In this document: positions 47,958 through 54,623 of the stretch, piece after piece | Layout of the letters: each line of letters starts with the position of its first letter | Numbering within the stretch: position 1 is the stretch's first letter | NCBI RefSeq assembly: GCF_001685395.1 | Contig: NZ_CP014167.1 | Location: 248,001-312,000, forward strand | DNA: 64,000 nt | Source: Paenibacillus yonginensis | GTDB lineage: Bacteria; Bacillota; Bacilli; Paenibacillales; Paenibacillaceae | Reading direction: 5' to 3' | The notes under the pieces: generated by a model | Databases searched by the model: none | The model's input: only the letters and a program-made list of their open reading frames with translations | What the model was told of the DNA's origin: nothing | Position numbers and translations under genes: made by a program

Positions 47958-48076
47958 TCTATTTCTTTGGTCATCGTGCGCCAGCACTACTTACAGTCGC
48001 CCGCTGCAGGTTTCCGGGCCATTGCGGGCGGCTGTTTGTTGAACCTTACCGTTCCTGTCAGGGACTGATGCCGGGT

Positions 48077-48700
48077 TTACCACATTTGAGCGAGACCGAT
48101 GAGAATAAGCAGCACGCCGGAGATAATCGTTGCCCGGCTTCCCAGCTTTTCGGCTGCATATTTTTTGCCGAACCAGGCGCTTAATGCAAACAATAAATAA
48201 CTGAATATGCCTACAGAGAGGGAGGTCAGCCAGATGTTCAAATCCGTTACTCCGGCATTAAATCCTCCGGCCAAGGCATTCATTGCCAAAGCGATGCCTA
48301 ATATCAGGGATTCGCTGAGGCTGATCGACTTTGAGCTGTCCTTATCCGCTTCTTCCGGATTGCGGAGGAGGCGCGAGAAATGACCTGTGCTTTGGGCTGC
48401 TACCGTTTCGGATTCGGGAATTTGTTGTTCTTTGGACGATTGCAGAAGTACCCAGATTCCGACCATAATAATTACGGCAGAGCCGATGATATGGGCAACC
48501 CAGGGGTGAATCCACAGCGCGAGCAGGCTGCCGAAAACGCCGGACACCAGCGTACCCAGAAAGGAAATGAAGGCAACAGCCAGATTGGAGTACCAGGGGA
48601 TCCGGATCTTCCGGACGCCATAGGCGATGCCGACTCCGGCGTTGTCGAGATTTGAGGCCAGGCCAATGGCGAGAATAGCCAGCAAATGGTATGAAGACAT
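48077..48700 (-). CDS. ytaF: Sporulation membrane protein YtaF (MntP-like)
   Basis: A membrane protein of 207 residues with about six helices. The opening LLAILAIGLASNLDNAGVGIAYG and the repeat LILGIALAMNALAGGFNAGV, each with a conserved polar Asn and Asp in the helix, are typical of the YtaF/MntP manganese-exporter superfamily. A cytoplasmic loop of about 55 charged residues divides the halves. YtaF is sporulation-linked in Bacillus; its substrate is unknown. It is separated from the RiPP pair by 178 nt. Confidence 0.85.
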   Translation of the reverse strand: MSSYHLLAILAIGLASNLDNAGVGIAYGVRKIRIPWYSNLAVAFISFLGTLVSGVFGSLLALWIHPWVAHIIGSAVIIMVGIWVLLQSSKEQQIPESETVAAQSTGHFSRLLRNPEEADKDSSKSISLSESLILGIALAMNALAGGFNAGVTDLNIWLTSLSVGIFSYLLFALSAWFGKKYAAEKLGSRATIISGVLLILIGLAQMW

Positions 48701-48851
48701 GTTGTTCGCTCCTTTTGCCTTACTTTCACCACAGCATATGCCTAGAGCCCAGAATATGTTTCTTTTAATTCCGGCCCGCAGTGAAAAACGTTATCATTTA
48801 CAGGCATTAGCGTGTATAATCGAGACAGAAATGATTGGAGGAGGGGTATCT

Positions 48852-49061
48852 GTGCTTGAAAATCTGCTTCGCCCATCCCACCTGCTTCTGCTGGCTATAG
48901 CGGCCCTGCTGCTGTTCGGGCCAAGTAAACTTCCTGAGCTTGGACGCGGCTTTGGCACGATGCTCCGGGAATTCAGACGGAGTATCCGCGGGGATGCAGC
49001 AGGAAATAAGCAGCCGGAAACAGGTGCGGTTATTGAGGATACGGTGCAAGAGAAGAAATGA
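48852..49061 (+). CDS. tatA: Twin-arginine translocase protein TatA
   Basis: A 69-residue Tat pore component: a short N-terminal helix (HLLLLAIAALLLFGPSKLPE), the hinge FGPSKLPELGRG, and an amphipathic helix (GTMLREFRRSIRGD). The frame is open well upstream, but GGAGGAGGGG ends 5 nt before the GTG at 48852 and the length then fits the family. No tatC follows. TatA genes in Bacilli often stand apart. Confidence 0.9.
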   Translation: MLENLLRPSHLLLLAIAALLLFGPSKLPELGRGFGTMLREFRRSIRGDAAGNKQPETGAVIEDTVQEKK

Positions 49062-49106
49062 TCATGTGGTTTGGAACGGCGCATCAGCAATGTGCCTGCG
49101 GCTCAC

Positions 49107-49149
49107 CGCTTACCCGCTTAGAAGATGGGGGAGGCGGTGTTTTTTTTGT
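49107..49149 (+). terminator. Terminator after tatA
   Basis: Arms CACCGC / GCGGTG with further internal pairing, followed by eight T residues. Confidence 0.75.
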
Positions 49150-49242
49150 CGATTGAAGCCAAGCTGGGACCGGGGAAAGTTAAAAACTTCTTTGGAATAT
49201 GGTACATTGTTAACAGAACAATGATTGACGGAGGGACAAAAC

Positions 49243-49626
49243 ATGTCGGACAATTACAACCGCAAGCTGGAGGATCAGCAAAGTTTATTTAAGCAGCTTG
49301 GCATCAAGCTGGATGCGCTCACTATACATGAGAAGGATTTTGACGCTAAAATGCGGGGGTATGACAAGGAGCAGGTAGACAGCTTTCTCGATGATATTAT
49401 CGTTGATTATGAGCGGTTTTACGACATCATTACTGATTTGCTCGACAAATATAAAGAAATTCAGCGCCGCCAGTCGAATTGGGAAGAGGAGCGGCGGGCA
49501 TTTGCCGCGCAAAGAACCCGATTGGAGAATACCAATACGGTGGACCGCAGAGTTGTCGAGGACGGGATTCGGAGCCTGGAGCGGGCTCTCGAGCATTTGA
49601 AGCTGAATGTCAAAAACGACTTTTAA
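49243..49626 (+). CDS. DivIVA-domain cell division protein, GpsB-like
   Basis: A 127-residue coiled-coil protein. The membrane-binding N-terminal DivIVA motif reads IHEKDFDAKMRGYDKEQVDS followed by FLDDIIVDYERFYD, then a coiled coil (ITDLLDKYKEIQRRQSNWEE). The C-terminal end (SLERALEHLKLNV) differs from the short GpsB tail of B. subtilis but occupies a similar position. GpsB links penicillin-binding proteins to the division site. TTG and ATG starts compete; GGAGGG lies 8 nt before the ATG at 49243. Monocistronic. Confidence 0.85.
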   Translation: MSDNYNRKLEDQQSLFKQLGIKLDALTIHEKDFDAKMRGYDKEQVDSFLDDIIVDYERFYDIITDLLDKYKEIQRRQSNWEEERRAFAAQRTRLENTNTVDRRVVEDGIRSLERALEHLKLNVKNDF

Positions 49627-49742
49627 GGGCTTGGCGCGAATTTAAACCGGGAAGCTGGACGGACCCGACAAGAAGGTTTTGGCATAAAATTCGATGATTT
49701 GTACAGGATAAAAACGTTCTTGCCTAATGTGGAATTTACGCA

Positions 49743-49797
49743 TTGTTTTTTTGAGACAAAGGTGTTATGATAATAACAAGATTTAGAATAAGTCTAA
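49743..49797 (+). promoter_or_regulatory. dps promoter with two PerR-like boxes
   Basis: TTGTTT (49743-49748), 17-nt spacer, TATGAT (49766-49771). Two 15-bp 7-1-7 inverted repeats follow: 49765-49779 (TTATGATAATAACAA, over the -10) and 49783-49797 (TTAGAATAAGTCTAA). Each matches the PerR consensus TTATAATNATTATAA at 11 of 14 informative positions. PerR would release dps under peroxide stress. Confidence 0.7.
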
Positions 49798-49872
49798 ATT
49801 TAAAAAAACGTGAGTGAACGACAGTTCTTTTGTCGTATCCCTAATAAACCCTTAAACATGGAGGAATGAATC

Positions 49873-50334
49873 GTGAGTACATTACATTCGACTACCAACC
49901 CGGCTGTTGAACAAGAGCTGAACCGTCAAGTTGCCAACTGGACCCTGCTGTATACCAAGCTTCATAACTTCCATTGGTATGTGAAAGGCAACCATTTCTT
50001 CACCCTGCATGCCAAATTTGAAGAATTGTACGACGCGGCTGCCGGTTATTTGGACGAGATCGCTGAGCGTCTGCTCGCTATTGGCGGCAAACCGGTCGCA
50101 ACGATGAAGGAAATGCTGGAGACGGCCACGCTCAAAGAAGCGGCGGGTTCGGAAACCGCTGATCAGATGGTCGCTGCAGTAATTGGCGATTTCGAGACGC
50201 TGACGTCTGAATTGAAACAAGCCATGGAGAAAGCCGAAGAAGCCGGGGATCAAGCTACCTCCGACCTGTTGCTCGGCATCCGCAGAGAACTGGATAAGCA
50301 AATCTGGATGCTGAACGCTTATTTGGGGAAATAA
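49873..50334 (+). CDS. dps: Dps/MrgA-type ferritin-like DNA-protection protein
   Basis: A 153-residue miniferritin that binds iron, consumes H2O2 and protects DNA as a dodecamer. The inter-subunit ferroxidase site is visible: NFHWYVKGNHFFTLHAKFEE (two His, Asp/Glu) and YLDEIAERLLAIGG. The start is GTG at 49873, with GGAGG 7 to 8 nt upstream; an ATG five bases earlier is in another frame. Two PerR-like boxes lie in the promoter and a terminator follows the gene. Confidence 0.94.
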   Translation: MSTLHSTTNPAVEQELNRQVANWTLLYTKLHNFHWYVKGNHFFTLHAKFEELYDAAAGYLDEIAERLLAIGGKPVATMKEMLETATLKEAAGSETADQMVAAVIGDFETLTSELKQAMEKAEEAGDQATSDLLLGIRRELDKQIWMLNAYLGK

Positions 50335-50395
50335 CTGCCTAAATTAAGCAAGAGAAGCAGGGTTTGGCCGAGGGTGGCCAACCTGCCGCTGCTGC

Positions 50396-50440
50396 GAAAC
50401 TCCTTTACCGGTGAAATCGGTAGGGGAGTTTTCTTTTTTC
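50396..50440 (+). terminator. Terminator of dps
   Basis: Stem AAACTCCTTTACCG / CGGTAGGGGAGTTT with two mismatches, then TTCTTTTTTC. Confidence 0.88.
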
Positions 50441-50497
50441 TATATGAGCGTTTTGCAGTAATCTGAGGCCTTGAGCCGTAAGGATTTTCGGACATAA

Positions 50498-51806
50498 AAA
50501 AGGGACTTCACCCCAACTTGGAGAAGTTTTCAAGTGACCAAACCCAAAAACCTCAAGGATGGAGGAAGTCACTTTGTATATTCTCCAAGAATGTCTGTTT
50601 TCCTTCGAAGAACTTTTAAAAATTCAACCCAAGGAGAGATTGCCGATCTTCTTCAGCTCTCTCGATCTGAGACCGTATGCCAAGGAACTGAGAAGCCGTT
50701 CACCCCGAGGCGCTGAGGGATACTGCAGACAAGGTATTCTACGAGCACTCTTGGCTGCGCCGCTTGAAGGAATAAGTACCTTTTCAGGGTTGCATAAGCG
50801 TTTGGATACGGATCTCCGGTTTCGTTATCAGTGTGGTCTTCCGCTGGATCGAGAAGCTCCTTCCATATCCACATTAAGCCGAGTTTTCTCAGAACTGACG
50901 AGAAAGGACTTGGCAAAACGGCTTTTTGAGGATTTGGTCACACGCTGTCAGCAGGAAGGTATCATAGAAGGCAGTAACGTCGCCATAGACAGCGCCGCTC
51001 TCCGCGCTTACGAGAAAAAGCAGCCCAAACGCAAAAGCGAGCAAACGGGTAATGCGAACTGGGGCGCAAAAATTGATTCCTTCGGCAATAAAATCACATG
51101 GTTTGGTTACAAAATTCATCTGGCGGTCGATACGAAAAGTGAATTGCCGATCGCCTTGGAAGTAACGCCGGCGCATGTCAATGATGGAGAAATGGCGCCG
51201 GGCCTGATCGAGAAAACAGCGTCCAGGACGAGCACACGATTTTTCATACTCGATGCGGGCTACGACCAAATGAAAGTTTATGAGGCCGCCCGCAACGTCA
51301 AGGCACAAGCCATCATTCCCCTTAATCTTCGGGGGGAGAAGGAACCGCCTGCTGGCATGACCTCGAACGGAACACCGTGCTGTTCCATGGGTTATGCGAT
51401 GACATACTGGGGAGTTGACGGCGATATGCATAAATTTCGCTGCCCGCATGCCACGGGTAAAGTCGACTGTCCGCTTGGCATGGCTGCCTGCTCGTCTTCA
51501 AACTATGGAATGGTCGTCAAAGTAAATGCGAAGGATGATCTCCGGCGATACAGCATCCCTCATCGGGATACAAAGCGTTGGAAGGAACTTTACAATGAAC
51601 GAACCAGCGTAGAACGCTGCAACTCCCGATTGAAAACCTATTTGACGGCAGACGCCGCACATGTCCGGGGCATTCAGAAAGTCACAACTCACCAGTATTT
51701 GAATGCCATTGTTCTGCTTGCATCTGCGCTCGCCGTTTCTCATCATTCAAAACGGGCTGCCGCTTAAAAAACGAGCTGTTCTAAAATTCTGCAAGTCTGC
51801 CCTTTT
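50498..51806. mobile_element. Insertion sequence, about 1.3 kb, DDE transposase
   Basis: One transposase gene bounded by imperfect inverted ends. Left AAAAGGG (50498-50504) and right CCCTTTT (51800-51806); further in, ACTTGGAGAAGTTTT on the left matches ACTTGCAGAATTTT on the right (reverse complement), offset by about 8 bp. I could not find a clear target duplication, so the exact ends are approximate. Confidence 0.6.
50574..51767 (+). CDS. IS transposase, DDE type (IS1182/IS5-like)
   Basis: About 397 residues. The N-terminus (FSSLDLRPYAKELRSRSPRG, RQGILRALLAAPLEGISTFS) is the DUF772-type helical domain, followed by an RNase-H-like DDE core: VAIDSAALRA (Asp), FFILDAGYDQMKV (Asp) and ERTSVERCNSRLKTYL (Glu). 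A cysteine- and histidine-bearing insertion (HKFRCPHATGKVDCPLGMAA) precedes the last motif. The frame is intact, so the element may be active. I chose TTG 50574 because GGAGG stands 8 nt upstream; the in-frame ATG at 50559 has no such site. Confidence 0.85.
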   Translation: MYILQECLFSFEELLKIQPKERLPIFFSSLDLRPYAKELRSRSPRGAEGYCRQGILRALLAAPLEGISTFSGLHKRLDTDLRFRYQCGLPLDREAPSISTLSRVFSELTRKDLAKRLFEDLVTRCQQEGIIEGSNVAIDSAALRAYEKKQPKRKSEQTGNANWGAKIDSFGNKITWFGYKIHLAVDTKSELPIALEVTPAHVNDGEMAPGLIEKTASRTSTRFFILDAGYDQMKVYEAARNVKAQAIIPLNLRGEKEPPAGMTSNGTPCCSMGYAMTYWGVDGDMHKFRCPHATGKVDCPLGMAACSSSNYGMVVKVNAKDDLRRYSIPHRDTKRWKELYNERTSVERCNSRLKTYLTADAAHVRGIQKVTTHQYLNAIVLLASALAVSHHSKRAAA

Positions 51807-51820
51807 CTTCATCCATATAA

Positions 51821-51967
51821 TACCATTTTCGAAAATTACCCCTTAACGACAGTGAATATGCTATCGCTTCTTCTCTGAAACGGAATTATGCAAAACACTC
51901 ATATAAGAAAGATCAGCCTAAACAGCTGGCACTTGTTTCGTTTAATGCTTACTGGGTAAATCTATAA
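51821..51967 (+). pseudogene. Possible gene remnant next to the insertion sequence
   Basis: An open frame of 48 codons without a start, beginning about 15 nt after the right IS end and ending in TAA at 51965. It reads like real protein: LNDSEYAIASSLKRNYAKHS, YKKDQPKQLALVSFNAYWVN. I do not recognise it and found no matching 5' half left of the element. Confidence 0.3.
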
Positions 51968-52045
51968 CAAGCAAGCTCGCAGATTGCCGCATTGGGCGGT
52001 TTGGATATAGGACAGCTAACTAGATGGAGAAGGAGAGAAAGGGAA

Positions 52046-52216
52046 ATGAATCAGCAGATGAACGGTTTTACGAAAATTACGGTAACGGTAAATGGCAAAC
52101 GTGTCGGAAGCGGGTTTCTGATCGATAAGGAAACGTATCTGCCCGTAGCCCCGGAATATGTGCCTGGTGCTGTGCAGGAGTCCTCAGCTTTGCGCAGGGA
52201 AACGCAGGCCGTATAA
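52046..52216 (+). CDS. Short hypothetical protein with a VNGK-type motif
   Basis: A 56-residue protein. KITVTVNGKRVGSGFLIDKE followed by TYLPVAPEYV resembles one unit of the copper-amine-oxidase N-terminal-like or stalk domain of Paenibacillus exported proteins and of some amidase tails, but there is no signal peptide and the rest of that domain is missing. AAGGAG and AAAGGGA precede the ATG, and a good terminator follows. It may be a free small protein or a gene fragment. Confidence 0.5.
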   Translation: MNQQMNGFTKITVTVNGKRVGSGFLIDKETYLPVAPEYVPGAVQESSALRRETQAV

Positions 52217-52230
52217 ACCCGATTTTACTC

Positions 52231-52262
52231 AACCCGGAGATTCCGGGTTTTTTCTTTTTTCT
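52231..52262 (+). terminator. Terminator after the short VNGK protein gene
   Basis: Stem AACCCGG / CCGGGTT, 5-nt loop, long T-rich tail. Confidence 0.9.
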
Positions 52263-52356
52263 AAGAATCCTGCTAAAGGGCGTTTAATTGCCTGGGGGAA
52301 GTTTAATATACTACCGTACCCGTTGGTACAACAAACTTCAACTAGGAGTGATTCTA

Positions 52357-52689
52357 ATGGCACAAAGAGATAATAATCGTCCAATGAGCCGTGAAGAAGC
52401 AGGCCGAATGGGAGGAGAAGCAACAGCCAAAAGCCATGATAAAGAGTTCTATCAGGAAATTGGCCGCAAAGGCGGGGAAGCCACTTCGGATTCCCATGAC
52501 CGCGAATTCTATCAGGATATCGGGCGTAAAGGAGGCGAAGCCACATCCGATTCCCATGACAAGGAATTTTACCAGGAGATTGGCTCTAAAGGCGGAAAAG
52601 CTCCGCATGACGGAGGCGACGGCAAAATGAGCCGGGAAGAAGCGGGCCGCAAGGGCGGCGAAGCCAGAGCAAGGCAACGAAATGACTAA
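52357..52689 (+). CDS. General stress protein, GsiB-like KGG-repeat protein
   Basis: A hydrophilic 110-residue protein built from about five 20-residue repeats with the core G-R-K-G-G-E-A (for example FYQEIGRKGGEATSDSHD), matching the KGG-motif family of GsiB and fungal con-10 proteins. These accumulate under starvation, heat and desiccation. ATG 52357 has AGGAG 8 nt upstream; the longer in-frame extension is not needed. At DNA level the middle repeats are also similar (52430-52600). A terminator follows. Confidence 0.9.
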   Translation: MAQRDNNRPMSREEAGRMGGEATAKSHDKEFYQEIGRKGGEATSDSHDREFYQDIGRKGGEATSDSHDKEFYQEIGSKGGKAPHDGGDGKMSREEAGRKGGEARARQRND

Positions 52690-52741
52690 TGGGTTCAAAA
52701 TAGGACAAAAGTATGATATAATGACTAAATAACTAGCGGAA

Positions 52742-52780
52742 GGCTGATGCCGGGTTGGGTGGCATCAGTCTTCTTTCTTG
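52742..52780 (+). terminator. Terminator after the stress protein gene
   Basis: Stem GGCTGATGCC / GGCATCAGTC with a 9-nt loop, then TTCTTTCTTG. Confidence 0.75.
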
Positions 52781-52977
52781 TTGATTTTGTCGAAAGGTGT
52801 CATTTTTTATCGGGGGAGATTGTCTTTTTCAGCTCATGTTATTCAAACCTGCCGGTTTGGGTTACATAAAGGAGAGTGGGCTCAATTTAGACACCCAGCA
52901 AAGCGCTCTGAATCCTGTGTTAACGGGAGGTTTCGGGCGGAGCGCTAAAGTAGAGATGCCGAAACAAGGAGGAAATT

Positions 52978-53835
52978 ATGGAAGTTTTGAAACAGAACCG
53001 CATTTTAATTTTATTAATCAGCACGATCTTTATTTGTATAGGAGCATTTATTTTATTATGGAGTCTTCAGCAGGGAGGGAAGATGGGAGCAAGGGCAGAG
53101 CTGTCAGAGCTTTCGTATACGTCATCCCGCTGGAATATGCCGCCTGGTTCGGCGGTTCAGAAGCTAAAACCGGCGGAGCAGAAATGGGCTAATTCCTTTC
53201 CGCAGAACCCTGATATCGTTAAATTTACGGCCTCCTATGGCACCAATGATCCCGGCAAACCCGCCGCAGCGGGCCAGACGGTTCTTTCCCGTGCCAACAA
53301 ACAGCAGGCAGCAGCGTTAGTCTCTGCCTCCCAAGCTGCCTCATCCTCTAAAGCGTCGCCCGAACAGACGCTGCAAACCTCTCAACTACAACCTCCGGTT
53401 ACCCTCTTCTTTACACGGACAGCACTGCTATCCAAGGATCAGAAAGATAAGGCGACACGCACGTATACCGTAACCAAAGAAGATATGCTTCTCCTGGAGA
53501 AAATTGTCATGGCAGAAGCGGAAGGCGAACCGTACGAGGGCAAGGTGGCCGTAGCCAACGTTGTCCTGAACCGGCTGCGCTCAGCCAATTATCCCGATAC
53601 CATTCATGATGTCATTTATGAAAAACACCAATTCAGTCCGGTAGCCAACGGCCGCCTCAAACGTGTTAAGCCAAACGAAGATACGAAGCAGGCGGTAGCC
53701 GATGCTATGAAAGGACGTAAGGAAGTCAGCGATGATACGTATTATTTTCTGTCCTTGAAGCTCGCTACGGATTTAAGTGTTCATTATCATAAAACCAAAA
53801 CCAAAACGATCGGCAATCATACCTTCTATAAATAA
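52978..53835 (+). CDS. Membrane-anchored cell wall hydrolase, SleB/CwlJ type
   Basis: A 285-residue protein with an N-terminal signal anchor (about 9-28), a low-complexity linker rich in Ala, Ser and Gln (about 80-145) and a C-terminal Hydrolase_2 domain (about 165-285). The domain shows MLLLEKIVMAEAEGEPYEGK with the catalytic Glu, VAVANVVLNRLRS, YEKHQFSPV and DTYYFLS. Family members cut peptidoglycan in spore cortex lysis or wall turnover. AAGGAGG precedes the ATG. No ypeB-like partner is adjacent, so a role in germination is not proven. Confidence 0.9.
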   Translation: MEVLKQNRILILLISTIFICIGAFILLWSLQQGGKMGARAELSELSYTSSRWNMPPGSAVQKLKPAEQKWANSFPQNPDIVKFTASYGTNDPGKPAAAGQTVLSRANKQQAAALVSASQAASSSKASPEQTLQTSQLQPPVTLFFTRTALLSKDQKDKATRTYTVTKEDMLLLEKIVMAEAEGEPYEGKVAVANVVLNRLRSANYPDTIHDVIYEKHQFSPVANGRLKRVKPNEDTKQAVADAMKGRKEVSDDTYYFLSLKLATDLSVHYHKTKTKTIGNHTFYK

Positions 53836-53913
53836 GAGATATATAAATATTTTTATAAAAAATGCTCCGCATCCTATTGAACTGTTCCCTAAAGAGTGGT
53901 AAAGTGTTGGATG

Positions 53914-53952
53914 TTGGTTGACCAACTGACCGAATTTGAAATTCGGTCAGTT
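53914..53952. promoter_or_regulatory. Operator: overlapping perfect palindromes upstream of the TetR gene
   Basis: AACTGACCGAATTT, a central G, then AAATTCGGTCAGTT: a perfect 29-bp palindrome (53924-53952), 30 bp before the TetR start. A second one, GTTGGT-TG-ACCAAC (53914-53927), overlaps its left end. Most likely the autoregulatory site of the TetR protein. Confidence 0.8.
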
Positions 53953-53982
53953 TAGTTTATTTCAGAAAGAAGGGGGAGAGCG

Positions 53983-54564
53983 ATGCCTGCCATAGACCGC
54001 CGCAAACAGGTGCTGGATGCGGCCGCCAAATCTTTTTCACTATTCGGATACAAGGCGACGACAATGGATCAGGTGGCCAAAATAGCGAACGTCGGAAAAG
54101 GGACGATTTACACCTTTTTTGCCAACAAGGAAGAGCTGTTTGATGAAATTCTGCGCTCGGTCCTGGCGGAGATGAAGGCCGTGGTGCTCCGAGAAATTCA
54201 TGAGGATCAGACCTTCTTCGACAAGCTGTACAAAGGGCTCGATGTGCTGCTGGATTTCCGCAGTGAACACGGTTTGCTGGTCAAGCTGGCCCAAGAGGTC
54301 CGCGATTTCGGGACGGTCCAGGCACAGGAAGCAATGCAGCGTGTGGAGAATGTGATTCTCGATTATATCGAACGTCAGGTTGTCTATGCGGTTCAGCAGG
54401 GGGAAATGAGGGAGACTGATCCGAAGGTTGTTTCCTTTATTATGCTGAAGCTGTACATTGCGCTCAGTCTTGACTGGAGCAAGCAGCACGAACCTCTGGA
54501 TAAAGAGGAGATCAAGCAGTATTTCCGCATTATTTTGGGCGAAGGTTTTGCCCTCCGGGCCTGA
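53983..54564 (+). CDS. TetR-family transcriptional regulator
   Basis: A 193-residue repressor. The N-terminal helix-turn-helix is clear: RRKQVLDAAAKSFSLFGYKA, then TTMDQVAKIANVGKGTIYTF and FANKEELFDEIL. The all-helical C-terminal domain (about 60-190) is a variable ligand pocket and dimer surface. Its gene lies just downstream of a 29-bp palindrome and 59 nt upstream of yhgE, with no terminator between, so regulator and membrane protein probably form one autoregulated operon. Confidence 0.92.
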   Translation: MPAIDRRKQVLDAAAKSFSLFGYKATTMDQVAKIANVGKGTIYTFFANKEELFDEILRSVLAEMKAVVLREIHEDQTFFDKLYKGLDVLLDFRSEHGLLVKLAQEVRDFGTVQAQEAMQRVENVILDYIERQVVYAVQQGEMRETDPKVVSFIMLKLYIALSLDWSKQHEPLDKEEIKQYFRIILGEGFALRA

Positions 54565-54623
54565 GGACCGGGAAAAAGACCGTACAAAGTATAAAAAATT
54601 GGAGCAAAGGAGAGGAGCCTGTC

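Noticed and set aside
52288-52600. DNA repeats in the GsiB-like gene, considered as a tandem repeat array or CRISPR-like element.
   Set aside because: The repetition follows codon phase and encodes 20-residue KGG repeats; no constant repeat with variable spacers exists.
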